From positions 41,588,490-41,652,489 of the forward strand of contig JAZBQD010000014.1 of assembly GCA_036583965.1 (NCBI GenBank): a stretch of DNA of 64,000 bases. The letters are read 5' to 3'. The position numbers were made by a program, and so were the translations under genes. The notes beneath the pieces are model-generated. The model worked only from the letters and a program-made list of their open reading frames with translations. It had not been told where the DNA came from and searched no databases. The DNA comes from Prunella strophiata. Its lineage: Eukaryota > Chordata > Aves > Passeriformes > Prunellidae. Below, one piece after another: positions 27,100 to 40,100 of the stretch (position 1 is the stretch's first letter; each line of letters opens with the position of its first letter).

Positions 27100-27445
27100 C
27101 AAGGAAACTCCTTGCTCAAGATTATTCTGCTGGTCTCTGGAACCTGGGATTCCTGAAGGACAATCTTGCAAGTAAAGACTGAAGCAAAGAAGGCTTTCAG
27201 TACTTCAGCCATATTCTGTGTAATTGGATCCTCCTACTCAGCAATGTGCCCCCCTTTTCTACATGCCACCTTTTTTTGTCACCCACATACTTACAGAAGC
27301 CTTTCTTGTTGTCTTTGACATCCATCAGCAGGTTCAATTCCAACTGGGCTTCAGCTTTCTTAACTTTAGCCCTAGATGACTGAACAATGTCTCTGTATTC
27401 TTCACAGATTACCTAACATTGATTTTACCCTCTGTGTGCTTCCTT
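27100..27445 (-). mobile_element. CR1 LINE fragment, ORF2 linker before the RT
   Basis: On the minus strand this encodes the segment of CR1 ORF2 between the endonuclease and the reverse transcriptase. The diagnostic piece [18 protein letters not shown] is in frame at about 27306-27359, preceded by an EEYRDIV-type motif and followed in a shifted frame by a run matching the usual AEVLxAFFASVFT segment (about 27180-27220). At least one frameshift and in-frame stops show it is a dead fragment. The 5' and 3' parts of the element are missing, so this is an internal relic. It has the same orientation as the CR1 piece at 32974-33830, but that one holds a different part of ORF2 and lies more than 5 kb away on the side expected for upstream sequence, so the two are separate insertions. 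Confidence 0.85.
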
Positions 27446-28837
27446 TGTGTGTTTGGGTTTGGTTGGATGTTTGCATCTGAGTTTGACCGTTTCAACTGAT
27501 AACCTTATTGAAGGACTCGGCCAGTATGAAAGGGGACTGTCCTGTCACAACAGAAAAATTTTTCAGTTAAGGAAATTGTGTAGCATCTTTATTGGGATCA
27601 CAAGTCATTAGAGACATTTAGGTATTAATTTATTTATTTATTCTAAGTAAATATATATTTTAGTTGCGAGGAATAGAATTTAAAACAAGTTATAAAATTT
27701 TCAGAACAAAAAGCTGAACAGGACAAAGCTAAAACTTCACATTGCCTTCCCAATGGGAACACCTGTCTGAAGCATTAAAAACAGGAAGAGAGGAAGTGGA
27801 AGTTTTAGTCAAGTTGAGAACTTCATGTAGAGGAACATTTAGTTTATATTTAGTTTAGTTTATTGTCCTCTTTAGGATGAAGCTCACTTTTCAATTGATG
27901 CCCAAGGCTTTTCTCATGCTGATTTAAGTTGCAGAATTTACCTTTTTACCTTTCCAATCTGACCTGGGCTCCAGTTTTTCTCCTTTATTGTTTGTCTTGT
28001 GCTTTTTTTTGGATGAATTTTTTCTGATCAGTTGTTTAGAGTGGAGTAACAGTGTCTAGGGACTTCTGCAGCCTGGGGACCACTTCCTTCTGGTGGAGTC
28101 TGATATCTCACAATTTTTTCATTTAGAATATCTGTGAAAATGACCCAACCTATCTCAAAAGACTGAAGTAGGGAAAATTATTTCTTAAGATTCTCTCAAT
28201 AATAAAATTAAGCCATTATGCAGACATCAATTTAGGAGTTTCTTCAGCAACTAGATATTTCCTTTTCCAAGTAAAGTATCTTGATTTATCGTTTTTCTTA
28301 TATTATCTCACATTAGTATTTTCTATTTTTCTGATCTTACTGTCTGGACAAAAAAGAAAGCTTTTAAAGTTTTTCAGTGTCTTACAGCAATGTCACAATT
28401 ACACAAATGACAAATCTTGTTTATTTGCATGACATCATAATCTTTACTAACTAATAGCAAATTTGGAGTGATAGCCATATAGTTAATTCGTGATTTCACT
28501 AGCCATGAATTTTGGACTTTGCCCACATTACAGGAAGTAAAACTGTAGGCCCATTGTTTCTCATTCCACAGGTAAAATGACTGTTTACATCGTTCCAAGG
28601 TCTGAGCACTACAATGTAATTGAATTATTGCTCATTAAAAACTACAGGAAAGTAGAAAGATGGCTTAGAAGAGTTCAACATTTACTAATTCTTAGCTGTC
28701 GTAACAAAACCTTTATTTAAAAGGCTGCACCATAAATTCAAACCAAAAAAAAAGTTGTTGGGTTTTTTTAATATTTTTTTTTGGTCTTTTTCTTTTAATT
28801 ATAAGTATAGGAAATCAAAGCAAAAAAAAGAAGGCAG
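27446..28837. other. Unique AT-rich noncoding DNA, no gene seen
   Basis: No recognisable gene or transposon beyond a short TTTA-type simple stretch near 27628-27643. Confidence 0.65.
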
Positions 28838-29114
28838 GAGCATTCTGACCTTGGAACACCAGCCTACTCCTAGCAAGAAATGGTATCACCTTCCAAGTGA
28901 GGAAGCAGCAAGAATTACCTCAAATTTTCTTGAGGGATTTGATTCTGCATTTGGACTTAATCAGACTGTGGGATGAGCATTCTGACCTTGGAACACCAGC
29001 CTACTCCTAGCAAGAAATGGTATCACCTTCCAAGTGAGGAAGCAGCAAGAATTACCTCAAATTTTCTTGAGGGATTTGATTCTGCATTTGGACTTAATCA
29101 GACTGTGGGATGAG
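28838..29114. repeat. Perfect tandem duplication, 137-bp unit, two copies
   Basis: Copy 1 (28838-28974) and copy 2 (28975-29111) are identical base for base in my reading, and the match runs on for three more bases (GAG) to 29114. The unit is ordinary non-low-complexity sequence. The 3-base GAG at the junctions is the only microhomology. An open frame (28755-28976) runs through copy 1 and stops just inside copy 2; it is a chance frame. The identity implies a recent event, a variable tandem repeat, or an assembly artefact. Confidence 0.97.
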
Positions 29115-32100
29115 GAGCTGCTACTGTAGTAAAGGATGGATTCATGGGTTCCCAGGTTAGGAAGCAGCAGAAATGGAACAAGGCATCCTGGCAATGGGTG
29201 TTAGCAGCTCAGTTTGCTGCATGAACTGCCTATAGCACAACTCAGGAATGCTCAGCATTCATAATTCATGAAAATGTTCTTTAAGAAAAAAAGAAATATT
29301 CAATAACAAACAATTGGATCAATCATGTAAGGACACTTATTCTGGGTGGGGTTTTTTTCTAATAATCAAAACCTGTGGGTTCAGCAGGTTTATGTTTAAT
29401 TTCTCCCTCAAAAGTGAATTGTCATTGGACTTCTAAACTTTCTTCTTAATATCTAGTTGAAGTTCTTTGTCTACCTCACTAGCTTATAACTTTCAGTTGT
29501 CAAGAATATGTTAATAGACATGAGAAGATCATGCAAAGGCCTTTAAAAATATTTTTGACAAGTTATTCTTGCCTGTTTTATAAAAGTGGAATTATAATTG
29601 TGAATTATATTTATTGCAAGCTTTGTAAACTATATGCACTTTGGAAGCGATTTTGCCCCTCAGGTCCCACATAGTTCTATAGCATATGTATTCAGCTGGT
29701 TAGATTTCTAAACAATATTAGTCATTGTAAAATTTTCACTGATGTTGGTACTTTACCCTGAGGTTTTGTTCTCTGTGCAAAAATGTTGCAAAGCTTTAAA
29801 TGCAGGAGGCCTGTTAAGGCAATTAAAATAGTTTCAGTACCTTGATAACTTGCATACCTGATAGGAGGAAATCAGACACTTCAAAGAACCAGAAAGCCTC
29901 CACCCAAAGGAAGGCTTGTTTGGACTTAGCCAGTAAGAACTGTTAGGCACAGATGTGTCTTCACTCAGTATCCAGAACACAAAGGGTTTTTTCTTTTTTT
30001 TTTTTTGTCAGATGGAAGGTCTGTCCTAAAATACAAGGAGCCACACATCTTTAATACTGAAGGCTACTGTTACTCCATGCTGGACATCTGAATTCAGGTC
30101 TCTTTCTGATAAATTTCTCCTCCCCCCCACCCCTTTATTCCCAAGCAATGCCCCTATTACCAAGCTGTAAGCTAGCCCAGACAGAAAAGCACTTCACTGC
30201 TCTCAGCAAAGTGTGGCTGTAGAGCCAATGACTATAGTTCTGGGCCAGCATGGATAAAGCAACAGGACACAGTGGAATATGACTCTGCTTCTCCCAGTAC
30301 GCTGCTTAAGAGTACTGAGCTGGCAGGTGACAAATCTGGCTTCTGATCTATGGAATCAGTATTATTACTGGTTTTATCCTGTCCTGGCAAAGAACCAAGA
30401 TCCTTCCTTTTGGAAAGCTAGGGGTAGTCTGCTGCTCATTCCTTCTTCTTAACTTAATAGCTCTCAAGTTCCTTTGTTCCCAGCAGCAGGTGTTTAACTG
30501 GTGGAAGAAGAGTAACAGAACTTAACAGAATACTAATAGCATCTCTGGTGTGGTGGAAATTTTAAGTCAGAATCTCCCCAAGGTGGTGAATGTGTTCAAA
30601 AAATCATTGCCAATACCCCATGTTAATGTTCATTAAGCTATTACAAAAAATAATTAGAAAGAGAAGAATTTTTGCTGCTTAGTGTTCCAGGATGAAGCCC
30701 CTAAGGACTTATCTCAAGAGGGGATGCTCGCTGCGAGTCCCAAGGTGCCTCCCGTGTAGCTAAATCCTAGGGTAAGACTGACACACACATACTGATTCAT
30801 ATCTACACACAGCTTTCCTTATTCTTTTCTTCTTGGTGGATGCTTTCTTTGCTCTTGTTGCTGTCCAAACCACTCTGACATGCCTCTTCCTCTCCTGCAC
30901 AAAACCTGGATAGAATGATGCCCTGGTATGTTTATTCTGTGTGGTATAATCATAGTTCTATAGGAATTACATGTATGTGGTCATGGGAAACTGCTGAAAT
31001 CAGTTGAAAACATCACACTTTTTCATAAGGGTATGTCTTTTCCATGAAAGCAGATAATTCTAAATATTAATCTTCTCCACTAATTGTAAAATGCTACCTG
31101 TTCACCCCACTTTTCTATTTGATGTCTTTGGGTTTTCTTTCTCATAATCTGGAAGGACTGAGAAGAAGCTGCCTAAGAAAATCCTAGGGTTTATCCGCTT
31201 TTGTGACTTCCACAGGGCATATCCTGAGTTAAGAATAGCAATAAGCTGAGGTTATGGGTTGCATTTAGCCCTGAGTGAAAAATTCTTATGGTAAGCCAAA
31301 ACTTGAAGTGTTTATAAGGCAAAGACGCACTCTGTATCATTAGATAAGTGATGATTTTGAGGCACTAGCAAAATTCTGTGAGGGTTCTTAAAATATTTAA
31401 GATGTTTACATTAATATGCTTTGTCAGTAGTATAATCTACCATATATTTGCCAGGATCATTAGAGCTTTACTGGAGAAATGTGATCCACAGAGTCACAGC
31501 AGTAGTTCTAAGCGTGATAGAAGATGTCATAATGAGATAGACTTAGTCAAGTATCTTACTGAGCAAACAACAAGCTAAGTCAGTGAAGCAGAAGTGTAGG
31601 TGGTGGGCATGAAGGGGAGATTTAGGGCTTCCAAGATCAAGGCAATACATGGCATAGTGACCTGAGTTCTTTACTCAATTTTTTACTCTTTTGTTTCAAC
31701 CTCAAATATGGAAGCAGAGTGAACCCAAAGTTAAGTAACAAGGCCATTCTGAGACTTGAACATTTGATGGCTTGACAATCATTAAATATAAAAAGGCACT
31801 GGTAAAAAGAATGCTTTTGAAGAGCAACGTCAGAAATGTGTGCAATGGAATATGTTTGCATAGCAAAGAATTTACCAGGTGTAACTTCCACTAAACTAAA
31901 GAACAAAAACAAAGAGCTGTTAAATGTTTTGACATAGTGGGCTAGTTTGGGTTAAATAGCCCATATATCCATCATGCTTGTGGGTATAATGTGTCTGCAG
32001 GATACACTATCTATAATAATGTAAAGACTTTGTTATAAAGGCTTGCTTTTTATGTTCTTAGAGAAGCAAGAAAATAAGCTACATTCATTTCTAAATTTGT

Positions 32101-32973
32101 GAACAGAAAATCTGACTGCATTTTGGAGGCAGAATAACTAAAACATTATTTTAAAATTAATAATAATATTTTTAATGTTGGCATTTTTGCCCTAATAAAA
32201 TAAGCATTTCAAATTTCAGTTCATGATTAAAAATTGGCAGACTGCACAAAGCAGACTGAGTGGCTCCACTTCAAACAATATAATGAAAAAAATATTTAAA
32301 TAGTATCATATTTAAGAACTATATTTGGCATAAACTCTGCCATTGTAGAGATTGGCTATGTACTCTGTGGCCTTCCCCAAAGTTCTTGAACTTGATTCTG
32401 GTAATCAGACCAAAAGTCATGAGATGCTATAGGAATGGAGAAAATAACAAAAGTCAAAACTGGTGCCATTCCTGCATCTTGGAGGATGATCTGAGTACTC
32501 ATATGGGCTATTTCTTCCTTCCTGGATATTAGAATGTCTAATACAGGAAAGATAATTTCAAAACAGCAATTTGATCCTGCCATACTCAGTGAATAATCCC
32601 ACTGTAGTCACAACATATTTTCTTTCCTGTCCAAGAGTGTGTGGGAAGAGGCAAATTCGGGAAATGACACCCGCTCCCACACACTTCACACACACCCCTC
32701 AGCTTGACCTGATCTTTCCAATGTTCCAAGAGGGCAGCTGGAATACAAAATTCCTAAGTAGCTGTCACAAATAGTACAGCTCAGAAGCTCAGGTCTCAGT
32801 CTGTGGACTCATAGATTGCAAACCAATATGAATATTTTTACTGTGGTTTGGTGGAAGAACCTACCTGCATACTCCTGAAGCAAGGATGACCTTTGCAAAT
32901 ATGTTCCTGCTACTCTGAGAGGAAGTGGAAAGGAGTGTCAGAAACCAGGGGGTAGTTTAGTCATTGCTACACT
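29115..32973. other. Unique noncoding DNA, no gene seen
   Basis: Open frames are 91 codons or shorter and unrecognisable. No RNA gene or transposon signature was seen. A T-rich run lies near 29991-30006 and a C-rich run near 30123-30133. Confidence 0.65.
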
Positions 32974-33830
32974 CCTAGAATCACAGAATGATTTGGATTG
33001 TAAGCATCTTAAATAGTAATCTAACATCTCTCCCATGGGCAGGGACACCAATGGCAGCACCTGCTGCAAGACCTGGTTGCTCAAAGCTTTATCCAGCCTG
33101 TTCTTGAACATTTCCAGGGGTGAGTCATCCAGAGATTCTTTTGGCAACCTGTTCCGATATCTCACCACCCTCACAGTGAAGAATTTTTCCCCCATTGTCT
33201 AATCTGAGTCTACACACATTTAAACCCATTATTCCTTGTTACTTCAGGCCTTGGTAAAAACAACTCTCACTGTTTTTCTTGTAGGCAGTCATTAGGTACT
33301 GTAAGGCTGCTCTGAGGTCGCCCTGGAGTCTTCTCTAAGCTGAACAACCCCAATTCTCTCGGCTTTTCTTTATAGGAGAGGTGTCCCAGCCTTCAGACCA
33401 TCTTTGTGATCTTCTTCAGGACCCTCTCCAGGCACCTGGAGAGCTGGACACAGCACTCCAGGTGGGGTGTCACCAGAGCAGAGCAGAGGTAGATAATCAC
33501 TTTCCTCAACCAGCAGGTCACACTTCTTTTGATGTATCAGGACATAGTTTGCTTTCCGGGCATGAGTACACATTATTGGGTCATGGCCATTTTGCTGTCC
33601 ACCATGCCCAAGTCCTTCTTCACAGGGCTCTAAATGCTCATCTTTGAGTCTGTACTGATATTGAGGATTGCCCTGACCCAGGTGCAGAGTCTTGTGCTTG
33701 GCCTTGTTCTTCTCCAGGAGGTTCAAATGGACCCACAACCCAAAGTCATCTGGATCCTTCTGGATGTCATCCCTTCCTTCTAATGAATTAACTGTACCAC
33801 ACAGTTTGGTGTCATTTGCATATTCAGAAG
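32974..33830 (-). mobile_element. CR1 LINE, 5'-truncated, RT C-terminus and 3' end
   Basis: The plus strand begins with the antisense of the avian CR1 3' end (TAGAATCACAGAATGATTTGG at its left edge) and continues rightwards into the C-terminal part of ORF2. On the minus strand, recognisable pieces occur in the expected order but in different frames: a THLGQGNPQYQYRL-type motif near 33645-33690 (LHLGQGNPQYQYRL), a KANYVL block near 33550, SALVTPHLECCVQL near 33430-33475, ELGLFSLEK near 33330-33360 and KFFTVRVVR near 33160-33186. Several frameshifts and stops break the frame, so the element is dead. It is truncated at its 5' end near 33830, as is typical for CR1. The minus frames at 33370-33738 and 32938-33195 are fragments of this element, not host genes. 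No target-site duplication is visible. Confidence 0.95.
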
Positions 33831-36159
33831 TATTCTACTGTTAGTTTATAGATACAAGTAATGAATCATTCTTTAAGCAGCAAATCATTTGCAAAAAAAG
33901 TCCACATGAATTGCAATAGCAATCACAATATTTCAAATTATCTTTTCTTGTCACATGCTGAAACTATGCTACCAAGGAAAGAATTCAAAAAAATTCAAAC
34001 TACCATCAACAAAGAGCACACAGCCAACATTTTACAGGTGTTAAAGGAGAGCACATATATAGTACAATACTGAAATTTTTAGGAGGCAAGTTAAAAGGAT
34101 TGATTAAGGACCCCTTATCCAGTTTACAACTGGTGATTACCTTCATTTTCATCCCACCTTCATAGCTCATATAACATACTAAAAGTCTATAGCCTGGGAA
34201 TGTAGCAAACTGATGGACTGAAACAAAGCCTTACCCTGCTCTTTCTTTTCCAGTCTGTAAGAGAGAGTGCTTACTGCACAAGTAGTTGTCTAGTGCTTTT
34301 GTTCTTCAGAACATATGCTGACCTGTGCACTGAAATAATTCATGTTTTATGACAGGTTTGAATGTAATTAGATACCACACTGTAAGACATATACCTGAAG
34401 AAAAAGAAATTAGGGTTGTATGCATTTGGGTATTTTGTAACATCTATACTTGGATGCAATAATATATTCTTTTAATGCTCCTCAGACAGTTTGTGTTTTA
34501 TAATCATACACCAAAATGTCTCTTCTGTTACTCTGAGTTTCTACTGACTTAAAGGTTTGGTTTTGAAACCATATTACTGATACTGAGTCAGTTCCATGCA
34601 ACACAGTGCCCTAGACTCATCCACACATGCTGAAATAGCCAGTCAGCATCTATATCTAGGTCATGAAATTTCAAGGATTTGGATGGGAAAGTACCGTACT
34701 TGTGCAACAATGCTCAAAATTGCCAAGTCCAGATGAAGTATTTCTGTGCTGGCTGTCCATTTCAGTACACAAGATTCACTGCAGAGGATTGGAAGATGCA
34801 GAAGGGCTCAACTGTTTCAAGGAGCTTCACATATGCAACTTGTGTGAGGCATGGTGAAATTCATTGTTTACTGAGTACATTTCTATAAACAAGCCAGTGC
34901 TTGACCCATAACTGGACTTCTTTACATTCCTGGACTCCTTTACAAAGTTGAGACTAGAGTCCTATAGCCAAATCCTCATTCAAAAAATTGGAGAAGTCAC
35001 ACATATGGGGAGATTTTTACTATTCAGAAAGAACTCATTTTCTCAGAGTGGCTGAAACCTCAGGAAATAGGCAAGGAGGTAGGCAAATCTCTGGAGCAGA
35101 AAAAGAGAGAAATTGTTGAACCTACAGAGACATTTAAATTTACTCTACTGGCCACTGGGGATTTTCTAAGTATGGATAGGATTCATTTGCCAGTCCATAG
35201 GAGTGTAACTTCATTTCAGATGCACCATGGTGTCCTGTCCATCTTCTGTATGATTTTGTAGAAGACTCCTGTATAGATACTGTATGATACATCCTGGCCA
35301 CAGACAACTGTCACATCTTTGCACATTTTAAATTACACTAGATCACCAGTGTTTAAGCAAGTGAATCCCAGCCAGCATAGTATTTTACTTGTTTCTTTGC
35401 ATTCAATCAAAATTTTGGCATCACTGCTTTTTAATTTTAAGGGGCTAACTCAGGATGTTTGAACCTCTGGCATTAATTTTTAATTCATTGTGGAAATATT
35501 TGAGACTGTTTTCATTGTGCAGACAGATTTTCTGCTTACTAACCTGGTTGGATACATATACAAAAAAATCATATCTCCTTGTGTTGCAGAAGGTTAAATA
35601 TTCTTTCCCACTGAGTAGTCCCATCATTGTCTTTACAGCTACCAGGGTTCACTCAAGAATGCATTTAAAGGAAACAGCACACACAGAGAAAAAGCAGCTG
35701 ACCTGCTGTTTGATACTGCTTTCATCAAATGAATGGTGAGTGTCTCTGTAAAAGGGGAAAAAAATGCTGATGGCAGTACTGTTAAAAAACAAAGGAGAAT
35801 GAAAAAAACCTTGAGTGTCCCTTGGACCAAACTCACTGACATTTTTCTGTGCTTTGTGAACTTGCATAGAAATATCTGCTAATTTGCAACTTTCCTTAAA
35901 AAAAAAAAAAAAAGAAAAAAAAAATGCACCATGTGAGTACTTTGATTTACTAGCCTAATTTGTGGCCACAGCAACTGCTACTATCAGCTGTATTTATGGT
36001 AACTCTAATACATCACCCAGAAACTTATAAATGTCAGCACTGCAGCTCCCTGTAATAGAAGTTTTTATTGATGGAAGACCACAGACTAATTACACAACCC
36101 AGTTTTTGCTGTTATTCATCTAAGATAGAATTGCAAGCCTTCCAGTTACTGAGACCAGT
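33831..36159. other. Unique AT-rich noncoding DNA, no gene seen
   Basis: Short unrecognisable open frames only. An interrupted A-run lies at about 35898-35924. Confidence 0.65.
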
Positions 36160-36606
36160 GAATTAGCATAGCTAATAAACGTACTTGGAAATTCATGTGT
36201 GGAAATCTCATGTTTTTCCCAGCACTTTTGAAATTTCTCACCAGTATTTTTCTCCTTCTACTATGAGGCATTAGCGACAAGGTTTAAAAAGTGCTTTAAT
36301 AGTGTTTACAGTTCAACTGATCTGTTGTAATATCCCCTTTTGAAGCTATTCAAATAAACATTATAAATATGTTTGCTATTAACATATGGTGCTGATACAA
36401 GAAGAAGACTTAATTCACTGTGTTATTTATGCAGCAAAACATCCTAATGGTTCCCAGACTAAGATGAAAAGCTGTTGCGGCACCATCCATGTATTAGATA
36501 ATGTCTTGGCACTTTCCCTATTATACTGTTATAAATAAATGTAGCAATTAAACCAGGGTGCTGCCTGGTGCTTTAAGATGCATTTTTGTTTTTTCCCTGT
36601 TTCCAG

Positions 36607-36823
36607 ACCAGATCCACCCCCTGCTGGCAGGAGGCTTCTTTACACAGGTCCGAGGGAGAAATAAAGTCAATAAAAAGCACAGGGATTAATTTAAAGCTTT
36701 TGAAGCTAATTGATGAGCTCTAATCAAGCTGGCTGGTCCTTGTAGTGCTGCGCTGGTGACACATAAAGGAGCAGTATCAAGGGGCCTACCCTGCCATTAG
36801 ACAAGTAAATGATCATGTCTTAG
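36607..36823 (+). other. Possible noncoding exon (splice-like boundaries)
   Basis: A T/C-rich tract ending TTTCCAG precedes 36607, and a consensus donor TAG|GTAAGT follows 36823, giving a 217-base interval. All three plus frames contain stops within it (the longest is open for about 38 codons from its start), so if it is an exon it is noncoding or untranslated. Splice-like pairs also arise by chance in 64 kb. Confidence 0.2.
36614..36627 (-). promoter_or_regulatory. CTCF-like motif
   Basis: The minus strand reads CCAGCAGGGGGTGG, which fits the published CTCF core CCASYAGRKGGCRS at 13 of 14 positions (a T replaces the C after GGG-G). Binding is unproven; a single match of this quality can occur by chance. 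Confidence 0.35.
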
Positions 36824-36973
36824 GTAAGTCTTATTTCAGAGAAAAAGGAAAAATCATTCTTTTCTCTCTTTTTATCTGCAGAACATTTCTATTATTTCTC
36901 TCTAACTGTTTGCCCTCCTCTTTTACCTCTCTGTGTGAGATATCTCATCTCTCTCTCTATTCTTGCCTTTCAG

Positions 36974-37186
36974 AAAAGCAGAAATAAACAGGTTGAAACC
37001 AGCTGTGAAAATGAATTTTCATTATATCTTGCAGCTATCCAACATAAATATTAAACATGTGAAACAAGAAAAATTTCCATCATGGTGTTATGCTAAAGAC
37101 ATGGCAAATGAACAGGTAACCATGTGTGATAAGTTTGGGTATCAAATGGCCCCTGCAACTGCCTGTGTCAGTACTTGGACCCTGTG
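36974..37186 (+). other. Possible exon with a fully open frame
   Basis: Upstream is a long pyrimidine tract ending CCTTTCAG at 36973; downstream is a strong donor GTG|GTAAGT at 37186/37187. The 213-base interval (71 codons' worth) is open throughout in the frame of 36963-37190, whose stop lies just past the donor, inside the would-be intron. The translated sequence is Lys/Asn-rich with a few Cys and resembles no family I know. A short 150-base interval separates it from the splice-like segment at 36607-36823. It could be an exon of a long noncoding or novel transcript, or coincidence. Confidence 0.22.
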
Positions 37187-37190
37187 GTAA

Positions 37191-40100
37191 GTCTGAGGTA
37201 AACAGCAGTGAAAGACATTCCTGAAATTATCTAATATGCAGAGACATTTACCCCAAACCATAAAAGCATCTTCATATAATTTATTCCATTCAGGCTGGTG
37301 CTGCCATTTCCTGACTTACATGAGCGTCTCCTTATGGGAATATTTCACGATCTGCTTCCCGAGACCCATGGGTCAGCTTGTGTTCAGCAAGTGCATGATC
37401 CCATCCTGGGAGCCTTTGTGTCCTGGCCATCATGCTGATGGGGAGAACTGGACCCACTGGAGGCATGGGATGCATCTTGCAGAGTGAAGATTCCAGCCAG
37501 GAAAGTTTTAGGCCCACAGCTGAAGAACTGGGAACCAGGTGCTGATGCTCAGATTGTCCTCCTGGGTAGAAAGGACCTGTGTTGCCAAGAGGAGGGTAGT
37601 AAGCATTAGGGCAATAAGGCAAGGGAAGGCAGATATTATCAGTCTGATCAAAACCACGCCCTGTGCTTCTGCACTAGCACTGAAATATGCAATCTGAATT
37701 AGCATTAAGCCAAAAGGGACAGAGAGGAAGGGCAGGTATTATCTATGATGTCCTCCAGCTTGTGGATTCCAGGCCTTTCCTTTATCATAGTCTTGCTGAA
37801 AGCCCCAACTTCACTGTTGTCAGCACTTTCAGGCTCACTGCACCTCAACACGGACACAGGCTCTCAGATGCACAGATAGGAAATATTTCCCCAAGGCTGA
37901 AGTTGTTGGATATATTTACCATGAAGGTGTATTGCTATTTAGTGAAAGTTTTATTTAATTAGGTCAGAGAGCAAGAGGAATTGAGCTGGGACAATACAGT
38001 TTTCAAATGAGCTCATAATTAGAGAACACAGTCTCCAGAGCTAGGACAGGTATTTAAATTTTTTTCATGTGCAGAAGCTTGTGCTTTGTTACTGCAACCA
38101 TTTTCAGTCTGTCTAAACTACTGACAGGATGTTCACACATGATAACATCCCACCTTCCTGTAGTTTGACACACATTTCCAAAAGTACCTAAATCACCAGA
38201 GAACTTTTTAGTCAAAATTTTGAATTTTGCTATTTCATAGAATAACAACTGAATGCTCTTACAGATATGACATTGGGATTCATCTAAAGATACACAAGCC
38301 TCTTACTTTTGGCAATTTAATTGAAATCATCCATACCTTTAGTTACTGCCTCCAGCCACAACCCCCTCTTTTCTTTTTCAAATTCCATTTGGATAAAGCA
38401 CATTTCCTGCCCATTTGTTTATGGATAGATCTTGTTGGAATTGAAAAATGTGCCCTTGATGAAGGATATCTGTTTTAGCAAAGCACACACATTTTAGGAG
38501 GATGTATGACCCTCAATAAAACTCATCACTGAATTTTTTTTTGTAGGACAGAACAATCTATCCATTTTTCACCAGATATTTAGTAAACAATGCAAAGAAA
38601 TACCTACTTTTAAAAAGAAAAATAATAGCATTTTTCACAGTCACATTTTATTAAAATGCCTGACATTTCTTGGTTCTGTTTTAAAGTAAAACATAATGTA
38701 AAAGATATCCTGAAAGATACCAGAAAAAAACCATTCTTGTCTTATGGCACTTCTAAATAATGATATTACTTAAAAAAATAAAACACTGACTTCTATGTTC
38801 TCTGTAGAGTGTTTAGGAGGATTTAAAAATGCAGAGGAAAAAGAAAGCTGCAAAGTCATGAAAAGGAATACGACAATTATGTGCTAATGTGTTTGTCCTT
38901 ATTATTTATTGATGATATTCCTAAGGCTGTGAGTTTGTCCACAGTTAGCTAGAGAAAAACACAGACCCAGAAACACAATACATGTAACTTAGCTGCCTAT
39001 GAGTTAAATATCTAGTTTTGAATTAGTTATTTCCAGTCAACAGAGGGAACACTAGTCAACAGAGAGGGCCAGAGAGTGAGAATGGATGAGTAAGAGAACT
39101 CAAATGGAGCAATGGGAAAGACTAAACAAGTAGCTTAAATTTGACATCCATCTTATAAGTGTTTAAACACATGCAGATGAATTCACCTGTCCTATTGTGA
39201 GTCTCACCACCATGATCACTGCATGCACTTAATGTAATTAAAATGTTTTTCCTTGGCTGGAAATTTTTATTATTATTGCATAAAGTGCACTGCTGCAAAA
39301 AAAATAACTGATTCCAAGAAGTACTTCTCAATTACATGTAAAATTATCCTCAGATGGAAAATGTTCTTTGTTAATGCCTGTATATGTTTCCACAGGAGCT
39401 TGAAAAATTAGTTTGGGTACAGTTTTACATTGAAAAGTAGATATTCTGGTATTTAGAGAATTATTACTTCATATAATTATTTCATATTATTATCTGTGCC
39501 TGTCTTTGGAACCAGAGTAAGATCATACACTGCTATTATCTCCTTTTGAAATTTCCTTCTTATTTTCAGACGTGCAACCAAACAACCTTACATGCAGCAG
39601 CAAGGACTCAAAGGTCTCCCCTTCTTTCACCACTGATTTAAATGAAAACAATGTTGATTGACAGTATTCAGCTTGTCATCTCCTCAGCCCTTCCTTGTTT
39701 TGCCCTCTAAGGAGATAAGAAGGACAAAATAATTTGTTACTCTCTTACATAAGTGTTAAGATATGTAGCCATTTTTTTTTTATGATGCAACTTCAGACCA
39801 CTATTTGCATAAGTTATATTGAAGATGACTGAAATTATTTATGTCATCTAAAAAACATTGTCCAGAAGGCCCAAGAGAACAGCTGGGTCTTGCCTCTTCT
39901 GCCTGTGCCATGTATATTTTCATTTTCCTAAAATAAGCTGCACTTCATTGTCATGCCTTTAACATCTTTAAGCAGCAGAAACCAAGCTGCTTCCCTCCCT
40001 CGTGCATCATCCTGCATATTTAAAACCTCCTTATTACCAAAAATCACAGGTACATATCAGTACAGAGAGGTTTGGTTTTCTCCTTTTCTCTTAGACTTTG

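Larger units (their letters stand above)
36160..36835. promoter_or_regulatory. Candidate conserved regulatory region
   Basis: A non-repetitive stretch with clustered homeodomain-type cores: GATTAAT at 36684-36690, TAATTGAT at 36708-36715 and TAAT at 36721-36724. It also has a CTCF-like site at 36614-36627 and no long open frame. The texture resembles vertebrate conserved noncoding elements. This is inference from motif density only; no alignment was possible. It overlaps a splice-like segment (36607-36823), so a noncoding exon is an alternative. Confidence 0.3.

Noticed and set aside
32938..33195. 85-codon minus frame with a KFFTVRVVR motif
   Set aside because: This is the end of CR1 ORF2 read into the element's 3' region and flank, not a host gene.
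33370..33738. 122-codon minus frame
   Set aside because: It is part of the dead CR1 element; the reading slips between frames and the frame mixes true CR1 coding with out-of-frame sequence.
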